Assembly (NCBI GenBank): GCA_029262795.1
Contig: JAJCYT010000010.1
Location: forward strand, 60,968-124,967
Length of the DNA: 64,000 nucleotides
Source of the DNA: Candidatus Fraserbacteria bacterium
Lineage (GTDB): Bacteria > Bipolaricaulota > Bipolaricaulia > RBG-16-55-9 > JAJCYT01
Reading direction: 5' to 3'
Within the stretch, counting starts at the first letter, position 1; every line of letters starts with the position of its first letter. A program made the position numbers and the translations under genes. Below, in pieces: positions 32,863 to 42,077 of this stretch. The notes under the pieces are model-generated. The model was not told where the DNA came from, searched no databases, and saw only the letters and a list, made by a program, of their open reading frames with translations.

Positions 32863-33696
32863 ATGACTGAATGGGTTCAAAAATTACAATTGGGGCAGGC
32901 AACCATCCATGTGATCAACGTGGGTGACAGTCAAATTTCCATGGCCGACATCATGGATGTGGATGAAGAAGACCACCCTCTTTATCCAGAAGCATTTGCC
33001 AATCAACTGCGCTGCCCAATTAACAATGTGCTTGTGCAATTACCTCATGCCACCGTTTTGATTGATGCCAGCCTGCACATGCCTGCGGATTCTCCTTTCG
33101 CCATTCCCAACGAAACACCGCCTCCAGGGTTATTGGCACGTCTTGCTGAGTTGAACGTGTCACCGAACGCCATTGACCACGTGATCTTTACCCACGCCCA
33201 CTTTGATCATATCAATGGACCACTGAAGGATGGAAAACCCTGTTTCCCCAATGCCAAACATTATTTGGGACGGGCCGATTGGGAAGATGTACAAATTCAG
33301 GATCACTTGTCTCAAACTTTTGAATCTCCCAACCCATTGGAAGTTTTAAAGGAAGCAGGTCAGTTAGAACTCACTTCTGGCAGCCTTGATATTGTAGATG
33401 GGGTAAAGATCATTGCCACCCCTGGCGAGTCCAAAGGACATCAAATGGCCCGAATTGAAAGCGATGGCCAAGTGCTGTACGGCATTGGCGATTTGTGTCA
33501 TCATCCCATGGAAGTAGAGCAACCGACTTGGGCTGCGGGTTGGGCCGACAAGGAGGCTTGTGTTTCGAGCCGAAAAATTCTTTTTGATGCCGCCCTCAGC
33601 GAAGACGCCTTAATTGTTTCAACGCATATTCATGGCATCGGAAAACTTCAGCAAAAGAAAGATTCAACCATTACTTGGATTGGCCAGAATTTGTAG
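32863..33696 (+). CDS. Metallo-beta-lactamase-fold hydrolase
   Basis: 277 residues with the MBL signature FTHAHFDHINGP (HxHxDH) near residue 110, later metal ligands in GDLCHHP and STHIHG, and a long N-terminal lead-in. The spacing (binuclear zinc, lactonase-like) resembles N-acyl-homoserine lactonase or methyl-parathion hydrolase-type enzymes more than glyoxalase II. There is no signal peptide. It starts 9 bases after the zinc-ribbon gene and probably belongs to the ald transcript. Substrate unknown. Confidence 0.82.
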   Translation: MTEWVQKLQLGQATIHVINVGDSQISMADIMDVDEEDHPLYPEAFANQLRCPINNVLVQLPHATVLIDASLHMPADSPFAIPNETPPPGLLARLAELNVSPNAIDHVIFTHAHFDHINGPLKDGKPCFPNAKHYLGRADWEDVQIQDHLSQTFESPNPLEVLKEAGQLELTSGSLDIVDGVKIIATPGESKGHQMARIESDGQVLYGIGDLCHHPMEVEQPTWAAGWADKEACVSSRKILFDAALSEDALIVSTHIHGIGKLQQKKDSTITWIGQNL

Positions 33697-33830
33697 TTTT
33701 TGATGAAGGACAGATGACTTGATTTTAGTGCCCAGACTTCCAGATCCATTCACACTTTTCGCGCAGACGTTTCCCTCTTGGTAACTCATACTAACAACAA
33801 GTTGTTTTTGTGAATATTGGAGGAGGCATT

Positions 33831-34235
33831 TTGCTTAATGATGTAACTTTAGAAAAGGAAACCAGAAAGATTGAGGCACAAACAATCTGCGTTAGCCGTA
33901 ATGCACCAGGCCCCATTAAAGAGCCAAGCATCCCAAGTGCGCAAGTTGCACCTCAACGCCTGACTGTACATCGGCTTTCCAGCGAGGACAGCCATTCAAA
34001 CACATTTATGGTTCATGGTCACAATCTCGCTAGCTTTGAATTGGACATCTTTGATCTGGCAGGTCGAAAGATCTTTCATAGTGGGACAATCAGTAGCAAC
34101 GCCTTATATTGGGATCATCTGAATGATCACGATCAACAAGTGCCAAACGGCGTGTATTTGTATGTGATTCGCGCACGAACTACGGATGGTCAAACTTTAA
34201 GAAGCGAGATCACAAAGCTCATGGTCTTCCATTAA
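33831..34235 (+). CDS. Orphan FlgD/sorting-domain-like Ig protein
   Basis: 134 residues from TTG 33831, preceded by GGAGGAGG; GTG 33810 is possible but would put that ribosome site inside the gene. The C-terminal 75 residues (SFELDIFDLAGRKIF, then WDHLNDHDQQVPNGVYLYVIRA) match the FlgD-Ig / T9SS type A C-terminal fold normally found at the end of large secreted proteins. The N-terminal 55 residues are unstructured and lack a signal peptide. Its TAA abuts the ATG of the TauE-like gene. It may be a remnant tail of a larger surface protein, or a free adaptor domain. Confidence 0.6.
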   Translation: MLNDVTLEKETRKIEAQTICVSRNAPGPIKEPSIPSAQVAPQRLTVHRLSSEDSHSNTFMVHGHNLASFELDIFDLAGRKIFHSGTISSNALYWDHLNDHDQQVPNGVYLYVIRARTTDGQTLRSEITKLMVFH

Positions 34236-34988
34236 ATGAGCATTGAGCAAATCGTACTGATTGGCTTAGTTCTGTTCACAGGCAGCCTGATTCAAAGTGC
34301 GATTGGATTTGCTTTCACACTAATTGCCCTGCCCCTAGTCGTTTGGTTGGGTCTAGGCCTCAGTAATGCGGTGGCTATTGTCGCCGTGTCTAATTTCGTG
34401 CAGGTGGTGGTGGGGGCCTATCAACTCCGCAAAGCGATTGATTGGAAATTGACCGCCAAGGCATCCGTGATTCGCTATTTGTTCCTGCCTCTCGGCATTT
34501 TTACTTTAGTGTTGATCGACACTTGGTCACAAAGTCAAATTAAAGCTGTGTTGGGTGGGTTGATCATTTTCATCCTCACGGTCCAATCCGTTTGGAAAGT
34601 GGAGCCAAAAGAAAAACTCCACCCTTTTTGGGGATTTCTTTCGTTTGGCAGCAGCGGTTTTTTACAAGGATTGGCTTCACTTGGGGGGCCCCCCATCATT
34701 TTGTGGGTAATGGCACAAAAATGGCCAAATCAATCTTCCAGGGTATTTTTATTTACATTACTGTTGGTATCGACACCCGTTCAGATTGGCCTGCTCTATT
34801 TCAATTATGGCAATGAGTTGGTACAAACATTGCTTTTGGGTGTCATGTTTTCACCCTTGGTTGCCTTGGGTTCAACTTTTGGTGTAAGAATTGGAAACCA
34901 TATCCCGAAAGACAAACTTCGAAATATTTCATTCTTGGTCCTGCTGATTGTTGCCATTGCTTCAGTGCTTGCACCTTTATTTGATTGA
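34236..34988 (+). CDS. TauE/SafE-family membrane permease
   Basis: 250-residue inner-membrane protein with about eight hydrophobic segments in two repeats, starting ATG 34236 directly after the previous stop. The TauE repeats are visible as LIQSAIGFAFTLIALPLVVW and SSGFLQGLASLGGPPIILW. The family exports or imports sulfite, sulfoacetate and other small organosulfur or organic anions; nothing here specifies the substrate. It ends 6 bases from the convergent aminotransferase gene. Confidence 0.85.
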   Translation: MSIEQIVLIGLVLFTGSLIQSAIGFAFTLIALPLVVWLGLGLSNAVAIVAVSNFVQVVVGAYQLRKAIDWKLTAKASVIRYLFLPLGIFTLVLIDTWSQSQIKAVLGGLIIFILTVQSVWKVEPKEKLHPFWGFLSFGSSGFLQGLASLGGPPIILWVMAQKWPNQSSRVFLFTLLLVSTPVQIGLLYFNYGNELVQTLLLGVMFSPLVALGSTFGVRIGNHIPKDKLRNISFLVLLIVAIASVLAPLFD

Positions 34989-34994
34989 AGTTCT

Positions 34995-36161
34995 CTACTT
35001 GAGTGCTTTTAGTGCCTCACCCATGCGCGTCAACCCTTCAGTCAATTCCTGTTCGGAAGCGGCATAAGAAATTCTTACGTAACCTTCTGCCCCAAAACCG
35101 GAGCCTGGAACAACAGCAACGTGGGCTTCTTCCAGTAGATATTTTGCAATCGCAATGGAATCACAAAGTTCTTCATTAAAGAAATTCGACACATCAGGGA
35201 ACACATAGAATGCACCTTCAGGCACCGGACAAGTGAGGCCATCGACCTGGTTCAGCAAATCGAGCACCATAGTGCGGCGTTTCGCATAGGCAGCATGCAT
35301 TTCATCCACAGCATCCTGTTCGCCCAGAAGGGCTTCAACCGCCGCCCATTGGGCAATACTATTGGGATTGGATGCAGCCTGACTTTGAAAGCGATCCGAA
35401 GCAGCAGCAACTTCTTTAAGACCAATCATCCAGCCAATGCGCCAGCCGGTCATGGCATAGGTTTTCGATGCGGACCCAACGGAAACAACTTTTTCCTGAT
35501 TCCATTGAATTGGGTTGCCGTGTTCTTTACCAAACACAAAGCATTCATAACATTCGTCATAAATGAGGGCAATATCTTTTTCAACAGCCATTTCCGTAAT
35601 CTGTTTCAGTTCTTCAATTTCAATCACTGCACCGGTTGGGTTGTTGGGTGAATTAAGATTGATCACTTTTGTGCGGGGCGTGATGGCTGCTTCGATTTCT
35701 GAAGCGGTCACCTTGAAATCATTCTCAGCTTTGGTTTCCACAAACACAGATGTGCCCTGAGCCAATTGAACCAATGCTGGATAGGAAACCCAGTAAGGGG
35801 AAGGGATAATGACTTCATCGCCAGGATTGACCAGCGTCATCATCAAGTTGTAAAGCGATTGTTTGGCACCACCACTGACGACCACATGCTCTGGGCCAAA
35901 TGCTGTGCCGTACTTGTTGTTGTAACGTTGGGCAATGGCTTCACGAAGTTCAACGATGCCCCGCGCGGTGGTGTACTTGGTCTTGTTCTGTTCCATCGCA
36001 CCAACGGCGGCGTCTTTGATGTTTTCAGGCGTACCAAAATCTGGCTCTCCAACGCCAAAATCGTAAACCTTGATGCCGTCTCGCTTGAGTTGATCGGCAA
36101 CCTGTTTCACTGCCGTGGTGGGCGAGCCAGCCAAAGCCTGCAATCGCTCTGTGATTTGCAT
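34995..36161 (-). CDS. aspC: Aspartate-type aminotransferase (class I/II, PLP)
   Basis: 388-residue PLP enzyme of aminotransferase subgroup I-gamma, like thermophile and cyanobacterial aspartate/prephenate aminotransferases. Motifs: VGEPDFGTPENIKDAA near residue 37, KYTTARGIVELREA, NSPNNPTGAV near 170, the PLP lysine in SASKTYAMTGWRIGW near 235, and a C-terminal arginine in YVRISYAAS. It transaminates aspartate with 2-oxoglutarate and may also act on prephenate. It is monocistronic between convergent and divergent neighbours. Confidence 0.9.
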   Translation of the reverse strand: MQITERLQALAGSPTTAVKQVADQLKRDGIKVYDFGVGEPDFGTPENIKDAAVGAMEQNKTKYTTARGIVELREAIAQRYNNKYGTAFGPEHVVVSGGAKQSLYNLMMTLVNPGDEVIIPSPYWVSYPALVQLAQGTSVFVETKAENDFKVTASEIEAAITPRTKVINLNSPNNPTGAVIEIEELKQITEMAVEKDIALIYDECYECFVFGKEHGNPIQWNQEKVVSVGSASKTYAMTGWRIGWMIGLKEVAAASDRFQSQAASNPNSIAQWAAVEALLGEQDAVDEMHAAYAKRRTMVLDLLNQVDGLTCPVPEGAFYVFPDVSNFFNEELCDSIAIAKYLLEEAHVAVVPGSGFGAEGYVRISYAASEQELTEGLTRMGEALKALK

Positions 36162-36287
36162 TATAGTGTGCCCCCTTCAAAGCGCGTTATTCTATATGCT
36201 GGAGTTTCTATCGTCAACATATGGTGATCATCGTTTAAGGTGCGCTTAGGCTGATAGACAATGCCTCTCTTGGCCAATGGGGATATT

Positions 36288-36316
36288 TTACGACAAGCGG
36301 AGAGGTGTTGTAGAAT
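36288..36316 (+). promoter_or_regulatory. Promoter of the 27-residue repeat protein gene
   Basis: TTACGA (36288-36293), 17 bases, TAGAAT (36311-36316). Leader of about 37 bases with AAGGAGG before ATG 36360. Confidence 0.6.
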
Positions 36317-36359
36317 AAGCCAACTGTTACAATTGCACCCCCTTAAGGAGGCGTTTTCA

Positions 36360-37331
36360 ATGATGAAGAAATTTTTATTGTTTTTGCTGGTGGCGTTGTT
36401 TGGATGGTCTGCTTTTGTTCAAGCTCAAACCTTTAATGTGGATTTGTCGGCGAGTGTTCCATTTGACATGAGTGGTGTCTCTTTGGACAACGCAGGATTT
36501 GAAGCCACGGCTTCCAGCACAATCAGCGACATCAATGGCGCTTTGTCATTGGCTTTTGGTGGACTGAATTTTCAGGAAGGTTCTTTGACTTTGAGTGGTG
36601 CGATTCAGGATTTCAATTTGGTCAGCACCACTGTGTTTGACCCGAGTGGCTTTGCACAAGAAATTTTCAATGTCAGTGGCGCAACCGAAGGCATCAATTG
36701 GTCATCCACAACGATTCTCACGGCTGGAGGATTTGGCGGACAAACACTCAAAGGCACAGTCAAGCAAGATAATTTGACGTTAAGTGCCACCACACGCTTT
36801 GGCCCCAGTGGCTTTTCCGGCCAGACAGTGGATGTAACGGCTGTGTTGGATTCTGTTCGCGTGTCTCGTTCCACGTCGTTTGATGCCACTGGCATCACGC
36901 AGGAACGTTGGACAACCAGCCTCAATGTCAGCGGCTTTTCTGTTTCCAGGGTATCTGTTTACACACCTGCTGGTTTGGCTCAAGATCGTATCAGCATCAA
37001 TACCCAAATGGAAGGTGTTCGACTTGGCAGCACCACGGTGTTTAATGCAGATGGCTTTGTGAGTGAAAGCTTAACAGGTTCAACCGTGCTTGAGGGCATC
37101 AACATCAGCAGTTCGGCACGCTTTACACCTGAAGGCTTTGTAAGTGAAAATATCACCTTGAGCCGCCCCGAAGGGCCAACCAATACCACTTTGTCTTTAA
37201 ATTTGGCACCAGGTGGTTTCCAGAACGGTTCGTTGAATTTTTCCCTTTCATTGGCCGACCTTAGCCTGGGTGGTAGTACCGAAGAGGATGATGATGCTGA
37301 TGGTGACGATGAAGAAGAATCTTCTGAGTAA
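36360..37331 (+). CDS. Secreted beta-repeat protein built of nine 27-residue repeats
   Basis: 323 residues from ATG 36360 (AAGGAGG upstream; ATG 36363 also possible). Signal peptide 1-22 ending FVQAQ. Residues 58-300 are nine head-to-tail repeats of exactly 27 residues with no insertions. The pattern is hydrophobic-x-hydrophobic-Ser-Ser-Thr-Thr-x-Phe, then Pro/Ala-x-Gly-Phe at positions 11-14 and an acidic-Gly ending. This suggests a regular beta-solenoid or beta-roll. The tail is strongly acidic (about 18 residues of Asp, Glu and Ser). There are no cysteines. It is monocistronic, with its own promoter and terminator. No named family recognised; a surface or matrix protein is likely. Confidence 0.75.
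   Translation: MMKKFLLFLLVALFGWSAFVQAQTFNVDLSASVPFDMSGVSLDNAGFEATASSTISDINGALSLAFGGLNFQEGSLTLSGAIQDFNLVSTTVFDPSGFAQEIFNVSGATEGINWSSTTILTAGGFGGQTLKGTVKQDNLTLSATTRFGPSGFSGQTVDVTAVLDSVRVSRSTSFDATGITQERWTTSLNVSGFSVSRVSVYTPAGLAQDRISINTQMEGVRLGSTTVFNADGFVSESLTGSTVLEGINISSSARFTPEGFVSENITLSRPEGPTNTTLSLNLAPGGFQNGSLNFSLSLADLSLGGSTEEDDDADGDDEEESSE
36531..37259 (+). repeat. Nine tandem 81-base coding repeats
   Basis: Units start at 36531, 36612, 36693, 36774, 36855, 36936, 37017, 37098 and 37179, each 27 codons. Conserved: Phe or similar at position 9, Gly at 13, Phe/Leu/Ile at 14. DNA identity between units is low, so the repeats are old and held by structure. Confidence 0.85.
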
Positions 37332-37357
37332 TTAATATTAATCAATCTTGATTTTGA

Positions 37358-37393
37358 AATCCTCTGGGTGTCCATTGCCCAGGGGATTTTTTA
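37358..37393 (+). terminator. Intrinsic terminator of the repeat-protein gene
   Basis: 12-bp stem with one G-T pair (37358-37369 with 37379-37390), 9-base loop, six T. It overlaps the lptB stop codon region, so the convergent genes share it. Confidence 0.85.
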
Positions 37394-38113
37394 TTCCAAC
37401 CTAAATCGCTCACCCAGATAATATTTTCTGGCCTCAGGGTCAGCCACAATTTCCTCAGGTGTGCCCGATAAAAACACTTGCCCATTGTTGATTAAATAGG
37501 CATAGTCGGTGACCTTTAAGGTTTCGCGAACATTGTGATCGGTAATCACAATGCCAATTCCTTCATTCTTTAGTTCGATAATTATGTTTTGCAATTCTTC
37601 TACAGAGATAGGATCCACGCCTGAGAAAGGTTCATCTAGCAATAAAAACTCTGGTTCACAAGCTAAGGCACGGGCAATTTCCAAACGGCGTCTTTCACCG
37701 GAGGATAGAGTGTCCGCCTTTTGCATTTCCAGGTAACCTAAATTAAACCGTTCGATCAGCATTTTACGTTGAATTATACGATCAGATCGAGATCGTTTTG
37801 ATCGTTCCAATATCAGATCTAAATTTCTCTGTACCGTAAGCTTACGAAATATGGAAGTTTCCTGAGGCAGGTAGTGAAGGCCCAAACGTGCACGCTGATA
37901 TACAGGCTTGTCGGTGATGGGTGTTTCATCCAGAAAAATCTCACCGGCCTGTGGTTTAATCAATCCGGTTATCAAATAAAAAGTGGTTGTTTTTCCAGCC
38001 CCATTTGGCCCCAGCAAACCAACGATATCACCGCGTTTGGCTTCCAAAGATGCGCCGTTGACCACATTGCGCCCTCCGTAGCGTTTAATCAGCCCTTCAG
38101 CTCGGATGCTCAT
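37391..38113 (-). CDS. lptB: LPS export ABC transporter ATPase LptB
   Basis: Cytoplasmic ATPase of LptB2FG, powering lipopolysaccharide extraction from the inner membrane. 240 residues: Walker A GPNGAGKTT near residue 35, LSSGERRRLEIARAL signature, Walker B FLLLDEPFSGVDP, and switch histidine in ITDHNVRE. GLHYLPQE and YYLGERF at the end are specific for LptB over other small ABC ATPases. ATG 38113 abuts the lptC stop codon. lptF and lptG are not in the window. Confidence 0.93.
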   Translation of the reverse strand: MSIRAEGLIKRYGGRNVVNGASLEAKRGDIVGLLGPNGAGKTTTFYLITGLIKPQAGEIFLDETPITDKPVYQRARLGLHYLPQETSIFRKLTVQRNLDLILERSKRSRSDRIIQRKMLIERFNLGYLEMQKADTLSSGERRRLEIARALACEPEFLLLDEPFSGVDPISVEELQNIIIELKNEGIGIVITDHNVRETLKVTDYAYLINNGQVFLSGTPEEIVADPEARKYYLGERFRLE

Positions 38114-38725
38114 TCACTCTCCTTGAGGTTGCCAGCGCAGGATGGCATCACTTTCGCCTGTGGGGTCGGACAGCAAGATTTTCCCTGTTTGGGCATCATA
38201 TCGAAAGCCAACCCCTTGTAATTCAATCAGTCCAGTATCTCCCCAAGGATGAATCACTTGCACCCCATCTTCGCCTTCCAACACTTGCTGTTTATTCGAC
38301 CAGCGCGCATTGGACGTTGAAAATTTTAATCCCTGATCATTTTGAGCCACGATCGTCCCTTCAAAATTTAAATCCTGGCTCAAATTGTCAAAGGTAAGTT
38401 GATCCGCAACCACAGTCAACATCGCCACTTGTTCAGTTTCAACCGGGGCATCAACGCTCCAAAACTGAACTTCCACTTGCTCCGCCACCGTTTTTCTTGT
38501 TGCTTCATTGAGCGCGATCGCTCTGGCGGTTACCGTCCACAGGGCCCGCCCAGCTTCGTCGTAGCGGACCAAGCTGGATTGTGCCAACACAATGTCTGGT
38601 TCTTCTTGGGCCACCACCTGTTGAATTGGATCAAGCTCAAGCCAATCATAGGTGACCCACAAGAACCCAACAGCGCTGGCAGCCAATAAAATACCTAGGA
38701 TGATTTGCTTTGTTCGTTTAAGCAT
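38114..38725 (-). CDS. lptC: LPS export bitopic protein LptC
   Basis: 203 residues. One N-terminal membrane anchor (residues 8-27), then a periplasmic beta-jellyroll that passes lipopolysaccharide from LptB2FG to LptA. Sequence conservation is low, as usual for LptC; the call rests on the single anchor, the repeated beta pattern ([31 protein letters not shown]) and direct linkage to lptB. It overlaps the 3' end of pyrG by 31 bases and runs straight into lptB. An lptA gene, normally between lptC and lptB, is absent. Confidence 0.82.
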   Translation of the reverse strand: MLKRTKQIILGILLAASAVGFLWVTYDWLELDPIQQVVAQEEPDIVLAQSSLVRYDEAGRALWTVTARAIALNEATRKTVAEQVEVQFWSVDAPVETEQVAMLTVVADQLTFDNLSQDLNFEGTIVAQNDQGLKFSTSNARWSNKQQVLEGEDGVQVIHPWGDTGLIELQGVGFRYDAQTGKILLSDPTGESDAILRWQPQGE

Positions 38726-40287
38726 GCGTGAATAAGTCCCAAGAACAATGGTCTGGGTTGATTAGGTCGGCTTAGAAATTCAGGATGGAATTGCGCTGCA
38801 ATAAAATAGGGATGGTCCGCATATTCGGCAATCTCCATACGTCGCCCATCTTCACTGCGACCTGAAAAAATAAGCCCAGCTGACTCGAATTGGTCCACAT
38901 AATCGAGGTTGACTTCAAACCGATGACGGTGTCGTTCATCAATAGATGGATTGCAGTAAAGCTTGTTGGCCAAAGAGTTTTCTCGGATCACAATAGAGTG
39001 TAAACCCAGGCGCATCGTGCCGCCCAAATCTTCCATTTCTTTTTGTTCCGGAAGCAAGGAAACCACCTGATGTTCGGCCTGATCATCAAACTCGCTGCTG
39101 GTGGCATTTTTCAATTTTAACACATTGCGGGCAAATTCAATCACGGCCATTTGAAATCCGTAGCAGATGCCCAAATAAGGAATGTTGTTCTCGCGTGCAT
39201 AGCAAATGGCCTCAATTTTGCCATCGCTGCCACGAGAGCCAAAGCCCACAGGGACGATAATGCCATCAACCCCGCTTAATGAATCTGGCTGAATTAAATC
39301 CGATTCTATCCAGCGAATCTTCACCCCTGCATCCAGCGCTGCCCCAGCGTGAGTGAGCGCTTCCTCATAGCTCACGTAACTGTCAGACAAATCGGTGTAT
39401 TTGCCCACCAGCGCAATTTCAACTTGATGCGTGGGTTGGGTCACCCGTTCCACAAACAGATTCCACTCGGACAATTGTGGCATTTGCTGCCCAAGCTGAA
39501 GTTGCTCACTGAGCAACTGGGTCAACCCTTGTTGTTCCAAAATCAAGGGCACTTCATAAATGGATCTGGCATCTGGTGCGCCAATAACGGCTTCAGGAGC
39601 CACATCGCAAAACAGTCCAATTTTCCGGCAGGTATCACCAGATAAAGGGTGCTCACTTCGTGCCACAATAATATCTGGTTGAATCCCAATGGCTCTCAAC
39701 TCTTTAACAGAATGCTGGGTGGGCTTGGTCTTGGCTTCACCGACAGCCTTAAGAACGGGCACCAACGTGGTGTGAACCACAAGGCTGTCCTTACGCAATT
39801 CTCGCCGAAGCTGGCGCACAGCTTCCAGAAATGGCATGGATTCAATATCGCCCACCGTGCCACCCAATTCGATCACAACCACATCGGCATGGGTGTCCTG
39901 GGCGACTTTGTGAATATCAGCTTTAATCTGATCGGTGACGTGTGGAATAATCTGTACGGTTTCCCCCAGGTAGTCGCCCCGCCGTTCTTGCTCAATCACC
40001 TTTTTGTAAACCTTGCCTGTGGTGATGTTGTTGGCTTGAGACATGGATTCACCCAAGAAACGCTCATAATTTCCCAAATCCATGTCCACTTCAGTGCCAT
40101 CATCCAGCACAAACACTTCGCCGTGCTGATAGGGGCTCATCGTGCCTGCGTCACAATTAAGGTATGGGTCAATTTTTATGGACGTCACCCGCAAGCCACA
40201 GGATTTCAACAACAATCCAATGGAAGCAGACGTTATGCCCTTGCCCAAACCGGACATCACACCGCCTGTGACAAAAATGAATTTCAT
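38695..40287 (-). CDS. pyrG: CTP synthase
   Basis: Makes CTP from UTP, ATP and glutamine. 530 residues from ATG 40287 (GAGGAAC upstream; the frame extends 10 codons further without support). Synthase domain: [14 protein letters not shown] at the N-terminus, [21 protein letters not shown]. Glutaminase domain from about residue 290, with the nucleophile in GICYGFQ (the commoner form is GICLGMQ) and HPEF near the C-terminus. It is the first gene of a pyrG-lptC-lptB run. Confidence 0.95.
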   Translation of the reverse strand: MKFIFVTGGVMSGLGKGITSASIGLLLKSCGLRVTSIKIDPYLNCDAGTMSPYQHGEVFVLDDGTEVDMDLGNYERFLGESMSQANNITTGKVYKKVIEQERRGDYLGETVQIIPHVTDQIKADIHKVAQDTHADVVVIELGGTVGDIESMPFLEAVRQLRRELRKDSLVVHTTLVPVLKAVGEAKTKPTQHSVKELRAIGIQPDIIVARSEHPLSGDTCRKIGLFCDVAPEAVIGAPDARSIYEVPLILEQQGLTQLLSEQLQLGQQMPQLSEWNLFVERVTQPTHQVEIALVGKYTDLSDSYVSYEEALTHAGAALDAGVKIRWIESDLIQPDSLSGVDGIIVPVGFGSRGSDGKIEAICYARENNIPYLGICYGFQMAVIEFARNVLKLKNATSSEFDDQAEHQVVSLLPEQKEMEDLGGTMRLGLHSIVIRENSLANKLYCNPSIDERHRHRFEVNLDYVDQFESAGLIFSGRSEDGRRMEIAEYADHPYFIAAQFHPEFLSRPNQPRPLFLGLIHACLNEQSKSS

Positions 40288-40369
40288 AAAAGTTCCTCTT
40301 CGTTGCCGGGGAAACAACGTTTACTGCATGGGATAATCCATTATACGGAGAGAATTTTTCATTATCCAG

Positions 40370-41353
40370 CTACAAATGGTCAGCCAAAAAGTCCACAATG
40401 CGCTGTTCCATCCAATAAACGGGCCGAAACCCCTTGCTGGCAACAAATCCCACATGGCCGCCCGATCGGCTAACTTCCAAAGTCAAGGTCTCTGGCAATT
40501 CATCTTCATCTGGAATGACCTCTGCCGGCATAAATGGATCATTTGTAGCCTGCAAAAGCAAGGTCGGCACTTGAATATTTTTTATATATTGGCGACTGCT
40601 TGATTGATGGTAATATTCCTCGGCGCTATTAAATCCATGTAAGGGTGCAGTGATCCTTTCATCAAGCTCCCAAAATGAAAGGCGCTTGGGAACGCTTTTA
40701 GACAATTTGATAAGATAGGCAGCGTCGTCCCTTCTTCCAATAGACTCAAGATGTTCGATCTTTTGCTGTAGATGTTCTTTCAGCTTTTCAATAAGGTGAT
40801 CTCGGTAAACCTTGGAAAACCCCCGATCCATATGGGTTGCACAGGCATCCAACAACAATGGAACAGACGCAGCTGCGGTAGCTGAAAAGGCTTTTATTTT
40901 CGTTTCACCAAGCCACTTTAAAAGCACGTTGCCGCCCAGAGAGTATCCAACGGCTGCAAATTTGGTATCAGGAAAACGTTGTTGAATCGTTTCAAAAGCA
41001 AACCGAACATCTGTGGTCTCCCCGGAATGGTAACTGCGTGCTCGATGATTAGGAAAATCGCCACATCCTCTAAAATTCACCGCCACGCTTCGCCAACCTT
41101 TTTGCTTTGCAAGCAACTGTAAACCTTTGACATAACCAGAATCAGATGACCCTGCCAGACCATGCAACATCAGCACAATGGGGCCATCCCCCTCTGCGAC
41201 CCAATCCAGTCGTATTTCATCCCCATCTGGCAAGGTCAACACTTCGCTGGTTCGCTCCAAGGAAACCTCACCTCGAAACAAGGGCTGCCAAATGGTCTGA
41301 AAATGACCTCCAGGCAGCCACCAAGCTGGTTTAAATTGACTATTAATTCTCAT
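40370..41353 (-). CDS. YheT-type alpha/beta hydrolase
   Basis: 327 residues from ATG 41353 (GTG 41365 is an alternative). YheT-family marks: WWLPGGHFQTIWQP at the N-terminus, HGLAGSSDSGYVKGL, nucleophile GYSLGGNVLLKWLGE near residue 147, acid in ATNDPFMP, and histidine in SGGHVGFV. Cytoplasmic esterase-type enzyme of unknown substrate. Downstream is pyrG on the same strand, 82 bases away. No lipase or polyhydroxyalkanoate genes adjoin it. Confidence 0.88.
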   Translation of the reverse strand: MRINSQFKPAWWLPGGHFQTIWQPLFRGEVSLERTSEVLTLPDGDEIRLDWVAEGDGPIVLMLHGLAGSSDSGYVKGLQLLAKQKGWRSVAVNFRGCGDFPNHRARSYHSGETTDVRFAFETIQQRFPDTKFAAVGYSLGGNVLLKWLGETKIKAFSATAAASVPLLLDACATHMDRGFSKVYRDHLIEKLKEHLQQKIEHLESIGRRDDAAYLIKLSKSVPKRLSFWELDERITAPLHGFNSAEEYYHQSSSRQYIKNIQVPTLLLQATNDPFMPAEVIPDEDELPETLTLEVSRSGGHVGFVASKGFRPVYWMEQRIVDFLADHL

Positions 41354-41469
41354 CTCTGTAAACACAACCCATATACTTCAATAACCCTATATATTTTCCC
41401 ACTCTGAGGCAGTTCCTGCCTGCCTAGCTAAGTCATATGACGTAATTTTGACACAAAAAGTCACAGCTT

Positions 41470-41498
41470 TTGTCGCAGCAACAAACCGTCATTATACC
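41470..41498 (+). promoter_or_regulatory. Candidate promoter of the 66-residue protein gene
   Basis: TTGTCG (41470-41475), 17 bases, TATACC (41493-41498). A 10-base palindrome GTCATATGAC lies about 35 bases upstream. Confidence 0.4.
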
Positions 41499-41588
41499 GA
41501 TGTATCTGAATAGGATAAACGTTACTTTGGTGGTACCCGAGAGAAGATGACAGACAGTCAAACCGATCAGCAACGTAAGGAGGATTCC

Positions 41589-41789
41589 ATGAATGAATTA
41601 CAACAATTGCTGAGCGCACAATACCACTACGAAGATTTGCGTCGAGAAGCTGAAGAAGCTTATTTGATCAATCAAACATCAATCAAACGAAGTGGTTTGA
41701 AAAACTTTGTGGATCAATTCCAAAGTTACATGAAGTCCTTCTACAGCTTCTATACCAATGTTGCTGGATTAGGCACGAAATTGAACTAA
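41589..41789 (+). CDS. Small helical protein of unknown function
   Basis: 66 residues from ATG 41589, which follows AAGGAGG by 6 bases; ATG 41547 in the same frame has a poorer site. The sequence is charged and predicted helical in the first half (YHYEDLRREAEEAYLINQ), then aromatic (YMKSFYSFYTNV). There are no cysteines, signal peptide or membrane segment. It stands alone between a divergent YheT-type gene and the convergent antiporter gene. The strong ribosome site argues that it is translated. Confidence 0.6.
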   Translation: MNELQQLLSAQYHYEDLRREAEEAYLINQTSIKRSGLKNFVDQFQSYMKSFYSFYTNVAGLGTKLN

Positions 41790-41814
41790 CCCCACGAACC
41801 CTGCAATCACGAGA

Positions 41815-41845
41815 GAGGCGAGCTGTTTCCAAAGACACTCGCCTC
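41815..41845. terminator. Possible bidirectional terminator hairpin
   Basis: Perfect 8-bp stem GAGGCGAG/CTCGCCTC with a 15-base loop, no clear T-tract. The rest of the 288-base gap to 42078 holds nothing that I can identify except a weak 6-bp hairpin near 42023-42039 downstream of the antiporter gene. Confidence 0.4.
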
Positions 41846-42077
41846 CCCTCTCCTTTACCATTCCCTGCTGTAAATTTATTCTATTGCTGAATTTTTTCTG
41901 TGGGAAAGTTGTGAAAGCTGACGCATCCTGGGCTTTTTTTATTTCCACGAAGATGTTTTAAATTTACTTTCAACAGAAAAGTGATCCAGCGAATCAGAAC
42001 AGACCTTCTCAACCAATCATGCTCCCTTTAGATAAGGGAAGGATTATATACACTTCAATTTCTGGCCATTTTTAACG

